In this document: piece by piece, positions 11,021 through 22,370 of the stretch
Layout of the letters: the number at the start of each line of letters is the position of its first letter
Position numbering within the stretch: position 1 is the first letter of the stretch
DNA from: Hyaloscypha bicolor E
Lineage: Eukaryota > Ascomycota > Leotiomycetes > Helotiales > Hyaloscyphaceae
NCBI RefSeq assembly: GCF_002865645.1
Contig: NW_020194693.1
Coordinates: 1,302,001-1,366,000, forward strand
Reading direction: 5' to 3'
Length of the DNA stretch: 64,000 bases
Program-made: the position numbers and the translations under genes
The notes under the pieces: generated by a model
The model's input: only the letters and a program-made list of their open reading frames with translations
What the model was told of the DNA's origin: nothing
Database searches by the model: none

Positions 11021-12009
11021 ATTGTGACACCACCAATGATTGATCTTGGGATGGTATGCATGGAGGGTTTCTCATTGTGCGATAGGATGGCGTCATAGGG
11101 ACATGGCTGGCATGGACAAGCATCGGTGGCTCTACACTTTTTCGGTGGCATGAATACCCGGTAGCATAGCAATCGAAGCTTTGTAGAAATTTCTTCTTCC
11201 CGAAATGTGATCTTGCCGTGAATCTCCGTTGTTGATATAAATGAATTAACATTTCAACCGGTATCAAGCCCAAGGATGCTGCGATCACCTCAACACCAAT
11301 CAAAGCCTTCTCATTCTCGTGTTTCTCTAAACGAGGCATGGAAAGGTACCAAGGTCTTCAGCTCTAAGCTGGGGTTCCTTGGGCTTGGACACTTCCAGCA
11401 GGCCAAACAAAGTCTTTCTCTTCTCATCCTGGCGTCGGTAAAAGATATTCAGATCTGCTACGTCTCTCTATATCCATTCTACGTCCTCATTCCTGTTCCA
11501 TCTCACCAGCGTTCCTTTCAATCAAAGGAAGGCATTTCAGTCTTGCTTGGAGAGTCCCTCGCTGCAAATTACGTCACTGAAAACGGTCAAACGCAAAACA
11601 GTCGAAAAAGCAGGACTGCGGGTTCCGAATTTTAATTCCTGCAAAGCCTCTGGACAATTGAGATTTCCAGTTTTTAGTTCATTCCTGAAAGATGAAGATT
11701 TCTACTTTGTTTCCAGAGGAGTCTCGCAATGTTGTTGATCAGGCCAAGCAACGCGGGGTAAGGGCCCGAAGAAAGGGGTAGAATCAGGGGTGAAACCGCG
11801 CTAGCGAACCTTCAATCCCAGCACCGATCACGATGAGCTTGAAGGTGCACGACACTCCGTCAACAACATCCGTCTCTGCAATTGATGCCAAGCAACAATC
11901 TGCGCGCGATCTGCAGCTTCAATTCCTCATCTATCTGATCGGAATCGAATTCTAGTCAGCATTCTCCGACGTCAAAAACCACGCTCAAACACGAAACTCG
12001 AGCAAGAAC
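11021..12009. other. Intergenic region between grg-1 and the EBP-like gene
   Basis: About 990 bp holding the grg-1 3' UTR and the upstream region of the EBP-like gene. I found no supportable coding sequence or repeat. Confidence 0.5.
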
Positions 12010-12833
12010 ATGGCGTCAGCAGGCACGGGGTCCATAATGGACCACCTCGACACAACAACCATCGTCTCCCTCTCTGCCGTCCTCGCCATCCTCTTCACCT
12101 CTCATCTCCTTTCCCTGGCAACTCTACACCCCACAACGCCCACCCGCCTGCGAATCCTCTTTATCTGGCACCTCTTCGACTTCCTGATCCACAGCATATT
12201 CGAAGGCTCCTTCCTCTACAACTGCTTCTTCCTCTCAGTCCCCTTCGTCCCCACCCACCCATACGCCGACCTCTATAACAACTTTTTGGGAACAGGGAGA
12301 TTGTATGGGAGTGCGTTCGGCGATAACTGGGGTAGTAAACTATGGATGGTGTATGCAAAAGCGGATCGCCGCTGGGCCGGCGCTGATTTGACGGTTGTGA
12401 GTTTGGAGCTGCTTACGGTTCTTGGAGCGGGACCGTTGGCGCTTTATATTTGCTATGGGATTGCGCGGAGGGAGGTGATGGTTCCGTATTGGATGATTGT
12501 GCTTGCTACCGGGGAACTATATGGCGGTTTGTCTTCCCTCCCCTTCTACAAGTGTGGGGGATTTTGTGCTGACAACAGAAAATAGGATTCATGACCTTCT
12601 GCCCCGAATGGCTGACCGGTAACCCAAACCTCGACGCCAGCAACTTCATGTTCAAATGGGTGTACCTTGTCTTCTTCAATATGCTGTGGGTGGCGCTGCC
12701 GTTGTTCGCGTTGCATGTTAGTTTTGTGGATATTAAGAATGCGATGGTTATGCGAAAAGGCATGGTAGCTGCTAGAATTGAGTTGAAACGGAGAGAGGCG
12801 GAGAAGGGAAGAGAGGGTAAGAAGGGAAAATAG
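12010..12833 (+). CDS. EBP/EXPERA-domain membrane protein (emopamil-binding-protein-like)
   Basis: Two exons, 12010-12526 and 12586-12833, intron GTTTGT..ATAG; 254 residues. Hydrophobic spans occur at about 17-38, 48-75, 126-150, 158-176 and 195-220, and the C-terminus is Lys/Glu-rich (EKGREGKKGK), as for an ER membrane protein. The domain signature is visible: HSIFEG gives the His61..Glu65 pair of the HxxxE motif, YAKADRRW follows the second helix, and NMLWVALP carries the conserved Trp207. True EBPs move the sterol C8 double bond to C7. Here the residue before YAKAD, where I expect the catalytic Glu (xEYxKAD), is Val114, so classical isomerase activity is doubtful; fungi mostly use ERG2 for that step, and EBP-like proteins have been recruited in other terpenoid pathways. 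Family call firm, reaction unknown. Confidence 0.85.
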
Positions 12834-15800
12834 GGGCTGCAACATAGGGTTGGGCTGTAGTTGTGGTGGTTGAGGGGCTGTAAGAGACTAGCATGTGAGG
12901 TTTGCATTATGTTCGATGCCCAAAGGTACTATTGGTGTTAGTTTCAATGTTCCAATTAGCTTTTCAATGTTCTGCATTGTTCGGTTCAGTGTCCCACTCT
13001 GCTTTGGTTCAGTATTATTTTCGATTTCGGACTTTGAGGCATGGAGATGCCCCAACCAAGTATCGCCCCTTGCGATGTGGGGACTGCGTGAGTAAAACTT
13101 CTGCTTGAACCCTCGTCTTACCCAGTCTCTTCTGTCTTCTCGGGAATATATTGGCGCATTACCACTTCGCAGCGATCCAACTCTCAACCACCAACGTTCA
13201 TTGAACCAGCATTATCGGGTATCCTCACCAGCCAGTTGGCTAGGTACACTGCAGTGCAGTCACGAATCAAGTGAACCGCGATAACTTTTCCTACTAAAGT
13301 CATGTCTACGTTTCATTAACTTTCCACAGCTGCTGCTTTGTTGTCAAGGTTATGTCATCAAGTATTATCATCAACACACCAATGAATGCCATCACTGGTT
13401 CGCGAAGGATATCTTCGACAAGTTATCACCATTCTCCGTATGCGCCTCAAAGGGCAATTGGGGGTTCGTAAACACAAACAATGTGTCTCTTCTTAATGTT
13501 CCCAAAGTCACTTGACTTCGAACAGAAACATGCCGTGATTCTAGATACTCGAAAAGAATTTAAATCAGTACTCAGACTTCTTACTCGCACATTCCCGCTC
13601 GGGCTCGTATCAGTGATTCCGAGACCTCTCGCTCTTCCCCGTATTTGAGAGGTAGATCTCATTCCATGGAAGCTGATGAACTCGACGCCCCTCAAGAAAT
13701 GCGCTTTACTAAAAGAGTTGTATGCGCAGACTACGCGAACAGAGGAATTGTTCATTTGTAGAAAAAATGCCATTGCAATGTTGATGCGAATAAAATCTTG
13801 TGTTCCTTGAGACACAGTGCTGACAATTGCTGAAGCAGAATGCAGAGAAGATCTGGAGAGCATGAAGTAACGTTCTGCACCCAAATTTCGTTCACCACCT
13901 CGGAAATCGCATGATGCCAACATGGAAAAAATTCTCAGCTATCTACAATGGTGAATTCGTTTGAACCCTTTTGCGGATATAAAGACTTGAATCTATCGCA
14001 GACATCGCCAGCCGCCTCATGGTTAGTAAATGCAGTTTTGCCACCATCGGACGAACATCACCCGCAGCTTAATTTAAATCCCACGAAGAAACCTTCCAGA
14101 ACTTGTCACGGAAGCGGGATGGGTAGCGGGAAAAGGTTAGTGTATCAGCCACGATTCTCGGGTTCATGCTTCCTCCTGCATGTCGGGATAGCACTCCTCC
14201 GCGTTCTGATTCGGTGCAGAGAACAGGAGAAAAGAGGTGCGGTCTTTGGAGTAAAGATCTACAGCGATCTGACAGGTTCCCAAGTCAAATCGAGAATCAG
14301 GAATCGGGAAGTCCGTTTACAGCATGAACGGGAGGATAGGAACCCCACAGAGGTTCATCCAGTTCTCGTATTCAGTTCAGCACGGAGCTCGCACATTTTC
14401 GAGCGGCGAGCGCACATCTCTCGAAACTCTCCCATGATTTCCCTCACGTGTCGTCCAGACAAGGCCTCCCTTCCAAACGACCGGAAAACCTTCTTACTGG
14501 ATGTTCACCAGCCGTCTTGGCGTCGCCATGGGAACAAAATTCAGATATATTAAAAACCAGAAAAGCCCCATTTACTCAAATCGAATCGAGGGCATGCCGT
14601 CCAAAGTGCGGCGACGGGAGCAGGCCAAGCTTCAGATTAAAGTGATGTGAGGCGGGGCAGGCAATAATGGGCAGTTGTATTGCAAGTGCTGCGTCGGAAG
14701 CAAGATAACCTTAAAACACCTCTCAGCTTGGCGGTCGGCGTGGTGCTCCGGATGCGGGTGCTTGGCGTGATACGGCCTTCATGCGAGAGGACAAGTACTT
14801 AAGATCAGACAGGTGAGTGGTTTTAATGTCCGATGGGGTGTGGCCGCGGCGACCTCTTTGCTTTTTTGGGTAGTGGTTGAGGTGGATGTGCGGTTCACGA
14901 GTGAAGCTTGACGGGGGAGGCGGCCTAGAGAGATACGAATAGAGTTGAGGCAGCAATTTATTAAATGAAAGGCAAATCTTTAAGTTCAGCCCTGCATATT
15001 TAACAAGGAGGGGTGATTGCGATTGGGGAGGCAAAGGCTGGAAAATGACTCGTGGTGGGGGAAGTGATGAGTGTGAGCAAAAGTATGTTGCTGGCTGCTT
15101 TCACAAGGAGATGAGAGGAATCATAGGATTCAGGACACTCCTTCAGCTTTCAGATAGATGATTGGGCACGAGAGGGGTCAATCGATCGAGGCCGGAATTA
15201 AGAATTGCATTTCTTGAATCAATTCTCCGGAAAGGCTGCTCGAGTGAGGTTGGGATCCAATCACGTGCAGCAGCGAACCGAGCGCATTCGAGTTCTCAAC
15301 CTCGTCTCCTTCTCACCTTCCGGCAAGCCAACCTCCACCAAAGTCTTGAATCTTTTGATCTTCAGTTACAACCCACGGAAAGAGTGGGCTGTCTTTCTAA
15401 CTTATTCGTGTGGTGTCTCTTGGCTCGCCGCTGAGGTGTCACAAGTGGTCGTTGCGCGGCATGTTTGTGGTCCAGAAGTTTCATCCCATAACTTGCGACT
15501 CTTCGAGCTTCATCCAACGCCACCATCGTTTCCCGCGCCCACGGAAGAACTCCCGGCCCGCTGATCGCAAGCACGGATGAACTATCTATCACTGGATCCT
15601 CCTCCGATGTATTCCCGGGGGCTTGCTGGCCTTGGCAGCTCCTGAAGCAGCCCGCTCCCGGCGCTCCGTGTCTTCCGCTCTCACAGTTGTCCCGAAGTTG
15701 TCGACCCGACATTGATGTTGAAGAAGATGTCTTGAGGTTTTTCATGGTCGACAAGGGGCAGCGGTCCAGCCAAGAGTTATGTTACCAGGAGATGGGATGC

Positions 15801-16833
15801 TTTTTGCTGTTCATCGGTCGTTAGCCCACTGATGTACCCGTGCCATGCGATCTGAATTGCGATAATCGAAAGGTTATTCATGTCTTTGTCTAGTCACACT
15901 TCAGCGTGCTGCGATCATGGAAGGACAATTCTACCTACAATCGCATCTCCCGCTAGGATGATGGGAGAGTTCACTACTCTTCGCGTTCGCTGACTCGCTG
16001 CTGGCCGCCCTGCATGCACTCCCCTGGCAACAAGCCCGTCCTGGCGGGGTCAGGGGCCTAAGCGAGAATCTGCGACGACGTCGAAACCTCCCGTGCGCCT
16101 TGTCAATGCCTTCACACTCTTCGTGCTTCATGGCCACGAAGGACCCAAGCACCAAAGCGTAGCGAGTTCACTTAGTTCACACCATCACTCATCAGAGAAT
16201 GGGCGCAGTTGGCTTGATCCGCTGCAGGAAACCATGCTTTTGCGTCCAAATGGTGCTGTGTGGGAGCTGTCGTGGACTTTGGATCCAGGCAAAGTGATTT
16301 GTCCCGGCTCTGAGCCTCTTGTTCAACCAAGGACCCTGGTGAAGGCGATTGAAACCGCCAGCCCAGTACCGGGAATCCTCTCCACCAAAGGAGCTGGGAA
16401 CTGCTCCCCCACCTCGTCCAGGGCCGACCTAGCTGGCCGGACTCGACTCAATCCGCGCATCGACCACTTGACGTGTATCTGGTGGTGCATGGACTCTTCC
16501 CTTATACTTCATGCGACCCTATAGCAGTGCACATCTGTGTCTTTACGTTCTTTTTTGAGTTCTGCTTGTCAGTTTGTCAGTTTGTCGTTACGTCCCATCC
16601 ATTCGTTGGGCTTGTCTGTCATCACTGCTGGCTCAGAAACGCGTTTCAAATTTCTTCTTCCACCGTTCTGGCCTATCGGTGTTGTCCACTCTTTACTTTC
16701 CCTCATACTGGAACTTTCTCCTCTCTGACACCTCACTCCCTCACCACACACCATATGCGGGCTTCATGACTTAACACCACGAACGGCAACGCTAAGGCTC
16801 GCTGCCTACGATCAACATTGATATCGACAGCTG
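12834..16833. other. 4-kb gene-free intergenic region
   Basis: Balanced base composition, not RIP-like, yet no open frame has family features, convincing splice structure or a conserved motif. The longest frames (13948-14553 plus, 13447-13923 minus) look random. It may be a long upstream regulatory region and 5' UTR for the seven-TM gene that follows, or hold a non-coding RNA; neither can be shown from sequence alone. Confidence 0.5.
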
Positions 16834-19095
16834 ATGGAAAGTCTGAGATCGGGGAGCACAATGGCGGCTGCTTCGGTGCGGTATTTGTTGGGGAGAGCGG
16901 CAGAAAGGACGTTCAACAAGACGATGTCTGGGATGATGGCTGCGAACGGTTCAGAGCCGCTCACCCAGTCGGCGGCAAACAGAACGATCTCGCCAGCAGC
17001 AACAAAGGCAATAATAGATAAGCTGGTATTTCAGGACAGCAAGTCGGTCAGGACCTCGACGATTATTCTCGCAGCTTTTAATATGTTAGCTGCTTTGGCA
17101 ACAGCGATCAGTATCCTTTACGATTGTTACTGGGCATCGAAGAGATGTGCTCCGAAGTACAAGGCGACGTAAGTGCAGGCGGATGAGACAAGAGACTTTT
17201 GCTGACAATTGAAAGGAAATTCTGTATATCAAAGATTCATCCGGCGGAAACCTTCCCTCTCATCTTAGCGATAGCAATTATTGTTCAAGGACTGGTGTTT
17301 GCTGCAGTATCAGGGGAAGGTTTACAATCATTGTTCATCATGCACTGTGGGGTGATAGCACAATTCGCCTGGGTTGGTATGTATCACCGATGAAGTGCAG
17401 AAGGAAGGCAGGCTGACAGATCTAGCACTCTTCATGGTGCCATACCTTCAATTAGTTTTCGGTCTCGAGTGTGCTCTGCGATCATTTCGGTCATTGCCTT
17501 TCCAAGCGAGAGGGAAATACGACGTCACGATATGCCTTGGGGTGGTTGTGCTGATGCTTATTGGGACGTGGCTTCCTTCATTCTTCGTTCACTCGAATAC
17601 TTGCTTTGCTTCGTTAGTGTGGTATGTGATGCGATACGGCAAGTTGGGGTTGAAGTTATTGGCTGTCTCTGCGGGTTTGATGACCTTAGCCGCCGTCATA
17701 ATCTTCGTGAGATTGTCAACCGTTACCTTGATTGATGAACACCAAAGAATTGCGGCATCGAGGATGGTCTATTACCTCGTTTTGGGGATAGTCTCATTAG
17801 TAAGTTTGTTCTTGCTCACGCGACATAGAAACTAATCATTTTTTCAGGCACTCGTCATTCCGTATTTTGGGTCTTTGGTCGGAGCACCGGGAGATATCAA
17901 ACTCGCCATGATGGCCACAGTTGTTTTGAACCTGTCGGGATTGATGAGTGGATTATTACAACTTTTCCTCAGATCGAACACTGTCGCGACATCATTCGGT
18001 GCTAAGCAGGGACGACAGTGGGATCGAAAGAAGCATCAGATCCGGATTTTTGGGCCGAATGAATTGGCAATGCGCAACCATATAGTCAATCCAGTTACTG
18101 GACCAAGGACACAGCGAGAACTGTCGAGTCGGGCTACGAGCAGGGCGAGTCTGGTGGGAGCTGAGAAGGGAAGAGCCATCAGCATGGAGTCGTTGAACAG
18201 TTCGCCAACACTCAACAACCCTTTCTCGCCAAAGTCGGTTGATGAAATAGGCGATATGCCATCAAGACCTGGGCCAGCGGCTGGGTTCAAACAATCGCGA
18301 GGACATTCACGAGCGCCTTCTTACTCGCTGTTCCCACCTGAGGGAAGCAGTCCCAGCAAGGTTCAGCAACCAACCTCAGTGTACGACATCAGCGACCTGG
18401 CTCCACCGCCTGTAATACACTACACAGGCGGACCGCGCCACCGCCGCGATTCTTCAATAGCATCATCAGCAACAGTGCAAATCGGTCTGCGAATATCGCA
18501 CGCCCCTTCACCATCTCGAGAAGAAATAACCGCCGTGCCTTTACAATCCACCACCTACAAATTCACCGCTCCCTCACCTGCAAATGCGGCAACCTCCACC
18601 TTACCCTCGGCCTCATATGCAGCTGCACCTCTTCCATCAACCACCTACGCCAGCGGCTCCACGAACCCCTTCCTCCCTGCAGCAGCTAGACCCGCGCCTT
18701 CCCCCTCGCCATTAAAAATCCAAACCAACGTCCCCTCAACACCCGCCACCCCTCTCCCCCCACGAAGTCCGCGACGACCAACACCACTAAACACAACCGC
18801 CACCAAATCTCCCCAATCCTCACCAACTCAATCGTTAATCAACAAGACCCTCCCACCAACACCGAAAGACTTCCTCCCAGAACTCGACACCGCGCAGCCA
18901 ACGCAGCCAGTAAGGCAAAGCACCACCCAACTTACGCCTGCGGTCTACTCACCCGAGAAGAAGATCAAGACTTCAGGGCTAGGAGAAGTGAGAGGCGCGC
19001 CGACGAGCGCTACATTGCCAAGTAGTTTGCAAGCAGGGAGGGGACCGCTGGGAAGTCCGTTGAGTCAGCAGCAGACGAAGGCGGATTGGATATGA
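16834..19095 (+). CDS. Seven-TM fungal membrane protein with long Pro/Ser-rich cytoplasmic tail (GPCR-like topology)
   Basis: Four exons: 16834-17168, 17216-17376, 17426-17799 and 17848-19095; 705 residues. All introns are 47-49 bp with GT..AG, two with CTGAC branch sites, and all junctions keep frame. The N-terminal 70 residues carry three N-glycosylation sequons (NKT, NGS, NRT), then seven hydrophobic spans at about 75-98, 124-143, 150-178, 199-219, 238-261, 279-299 and 307-331. From about 332 to the end is a hydrophilic tail rich in Ser, Pro and Thr, with NPF and PxxP-like stretches and RGHSRAPSYSLF. The topology (outside N-terminus, seven TM, long tail) matches fungal GPCR-type proteins, but I recognise no named receptor class, so receptor function is inference. 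ATG at 16861 is an alternative in-frame start. Confidence 0.8.
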
Positions 19096-19715
19096 TCCCC
19101 CTTGTCGCTCCTTCTCATTTTTCGGCTTCGGTTTGGTTTCAGGGCTTGGGCACGGTAAACGGCGGCATAGAAACGGTGTTTGGGTTTGGGTTTTGATGTA
19201 TACGATCGGAGAATGGTGTTCACTTCTATTGATACCCCGAGGGGGTTGTTTTATATTGTCCCATTTTTTGGATTAGGGTTGGGTTGGTACACTATCGTTT
19301 ATTTGTTGACTCTTAAGGAAAACATTCACTGCACGATGTTCTTGGTGGAAAAGAAACATGTGATGATATTGTGGAGTGGATGAGATGGGATGGGTACACA
19401 GATTGTCTGGTGAGGTTAGACATTCGTATATATGACCGGACTGGAAAGAAAGTATGATAGGATAGGACGATCATCATCTAGGCCTAAGAATGGAAATGAA
19501 GATCTTCAAACATACTTGCTTTCGCACATTTCTGTGAATGCCTTTCCTTAGGCTCAAACGTTTCTTAAACTACCTTCTTTGCTCAGTCTGCCAAACAAAG
19601 GTCATGAGCAACCCAAGTATCTGATTATTCAAACTCGGCATTGCTCTATAACATCGTCTCATCCGCTCCACCTCAAAGCACATCAATTCATGTGTCCCGT
19701 CCTCCTCGATCCACC
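19096..19715. other. Intergenic region downstream of the seven-TM gene
   Basis: T/G-rich 3' flank, probably the 3' UTR of the seven-TM gene. No gene is supported. Confidence 0.4.
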
Positions 19716-20081
19716 TCATGCAAGAGCTTCGAACACTCGTACTTTTCTCAGCCAAGATGGTTTGTCCACTGCAAACGGCAAATCACCCATCTTCAAACGC
19801 AAATCAATCGCCCGATCGCACATCTCCTTCGTGCTCCTCAAGGCATGTATATAATTCTTAGCATTCATATCATATACGGTAGCATATCGCCACGTTTCTT
19901 TCGCGTTGCTTAAACTCTCCCAATATTCCTTGAATCCCATGCCAAGATCTTTCCAACTGCTCATACACTTCCATCCGCTCCTCTCACGCCAAGGGTTATT
20001 TAGATCCCATGGTTTTTAGAAGTACGGCTCTTTCTTCTGCGGGTTTACTACATTTTCATCGCGTCCACGGAAATGTCGTTA
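19716..20081 (-). pseudogene. Decayed fragment of an unidentified protein gene
   Basis: Read on the minus strand from about 20075, a protein-like frame runs RHFRGRDENVVNPQKKEPYF, stop, KPWDLNNPWRERSGWK, then an 82-codon open part (19964-19716) beginning MSSWKDLGMGFKEYW. The aromatic, charged composition looks like real protein. The internal TAA sits where CAA would be one transition away, and another TAA lies just upstream. A GTACGA donor-like site follows PSWLRK. I do not recognise the family. It could instead be a gene with unrecognised introns. Confidence 0.4.
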
Positions 20082-20586
20082 TGGTACAGCACAAGTGCTT
20101 CTATTTCTAGATGTGCATTCACAAAACTCCATTATCTTCAGCTTCTCTCCAGTACCACGAATAGTTGATACCCAACATGTCTGGAAGTTGACCGTGCGAC
20201 TAGTCACCTGATTTCAGGGGGTAAATGCACTTCTAGAACAAGCCTCTGGCTTTAGAAAACCTTGGTATGATTACGTACCCCTTTCATGTTTCCGCAACTC
20301 TGTTTTACATGCCATTCTGTTATTCTTAATCGAGCGTACTCCGTACGGTACTCTCAAGAAAGTCCCTCCTGGCGCTAAGGAAACGATGATTCTGGGGTTT
20401 TCCTTCACGAGATGGAAGCCCAGCCCCTCGCATCTTCCGCTCGTTCGCTTTCATTGGAATGGAGGCGATTGTCGCTCAGTACGTACAATGCATCGCTAGC
20501 AGAATAGCTGATCGAAGGAAGATAGATGCGAAGGACCAAACTCTTGTATCTGGCATCGTACTCCACTTCTACATCGCAGTGCAGCG
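20082..20586. other. Flank between gene block and transposon
   Basis: About 500 bp without a supported gene; the last unique sequence before the first transposon. GAGCGTACTCCGTACGGTACTC near 20332 is partly self-complementary. Confidence 0.4.
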
Positions 20587-20588
20587 TA

Positions 20589-20616
20589 CAGTCGGTCCGA
20601 TCCAAAAGCGACAAAA
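20589..20616 (+). repeat. Left terminal inverted repeat of the TA-flanked transposon
   Basis: 28 bp starting CAGTCGGTCCGATCCAAAAG, perfectly complementary to 24229-24256; followed by a poly-A run. Confidence 0.9.
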
Positions 20617-22370
20617 AAAAAAAAAAACCACCACAATACTAATTAATATAAATCGTATTAATTAAAACTATACTATATACTATAGGAATTAATTCTATGT
20701 TCTCAAAATTATAATATCTTTATTATTAAGGAAGTTATAATGCACGTGATTAAGCGAGCAAATATATTGGCGTTTTATATGGTCGTTTTTTTTACTTTAG
20801 TTATCACGTGACTGCCCCCCTAAATTGACCGCTCTTCTATAATTATATTAATACCTCAATAACCACAAACCCAATCAAGTGCTCCTTTTATATACTTCCA
20901 ATAGCTACCTCTATAAGGCTTCAGAAACGCAAGCGAGCTGATTTAACTCTTAATTCAATTATAGTTCTTACCCTAGCTAAAGAAGCTGCAATCCAAGCAA
21001 CTATTAACAAATGGCATGGGAAACCCTCTAATATAGAGGATAATTCTAATAATTCAGATATTAAACCAAGTGATAAAGTAAAGCTTGAAGATTCAACGCT
21101 CTTTTAGGTTTAGCGGAAGCTTTTTATTAGTAGTAATGAGACGATTATTTTAGAGAAGCCTATATTCGCACAGCGAGAGCAAAGACTTATAGAACAAACT
21201 AGTAAGTTTCTTATTTTATTTTCTTATTTTTATATTATAATATAAGTATACTAATATTATTTCTAGCTTCCAGAGGCTCCTATTTCTCCAAAATAATAAA
21301 GGAATTAGCAAAGCCATTGAGAACTCAATAAAGACATATACATGATTAGAGGGCAAAAGATACTCAGGTTACAGAGTAATCTAGTAGGCTTAAGACCCCT
21401 GTAATTATACCACCTCTTAAATAAAAGAAGCTATAATTCAATATTATTAGAAGGCCAATTAATATTTCTAGGAATATATAATTAAGGGAAGAGCAAAGGC
21501 TTAAAGATAAAGATAATAGAACTAACGAGCTACTTTTGGATGCCCTTATTAGAAACACTTGCGGAGATAACAAAGCTCTAGATATACGAATGACTTACTA
21601 AGAAGTCCTTAATAATGTGAATATTAAGCTAGCTCAAACCAAAGAGCTATATACTTCACGTATAATTACTAATTTATACTTACTTCGGCAATATACCCAA
21701 TAGCTTCTAAAGCTAGGATAATATTAACTTGGAAGGATTAATACATTACTTCTAGTAGCTTCTAGTAATTATTGCTTTAATAATAGAAAGATACTAGCTC
21801 GGCGAATTAGGGGGCTATTTAATTACTATTAATAGTAGCATGGCATTTCACAGGAAACTAGGGGTAGTAAAAGAGCTAGTACCTCCTATCTGGATAACGA
21901 GGATATTTTTTTAGCTTGCCATACTTGGTTAATTAATTAAGAGCTTGGAACAATATTACTAAACGATTTCCTGAATACCGTTAATTAGGAGATTTTACCC
22001 CAATTATTATTGATAATAGAAAAGCCTATTGCTCGTAGCATAGCTTACTTATGGCTCCCTAGGCTCGGCTTTTATTACCATGAGACTAAGAAAGGGCTTT
22101 ATATAAATAGACACAAATGACCTAATATGATTCAGTATTATTAAGAGATATTTTTACTATTAATAAAGGAGCTTTTATTATATATAGTTTAATACGAGGA
22201 GGATAAAGCTAGTACGTAGCATATAATTTAACCTTTACTCCTAATTAGAGTTCAGGTATACGTAATATACTTCCATAATAAGAGTTATTTCCATGGATAT
22301 GACTATAAAAAGAGCCTCTGGCTAGCAGATAGTCAGCAAAAAATGCCCGGAAAAAGTAAAGGGAGGCTAA

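Noticed and set aside
13948..14553. Plus-strand 201-codon frame in the 4-kb gap
   Set aside because: Arg/Ser-rich random translation with no motif; not supported by any splice or conserved segment.
16093..16524. Plus-strand 143-codon frame upstream of the seven-TM gene
   Set aside because: No recognisable protein features; more likely part of its upstream region.
20612..20627. Poly-A run as the tail of a LINE insertion
   Set aside because: It lies directly inside a perfect TIR with TA target duplications, so it belongs to the DNA transposon end.
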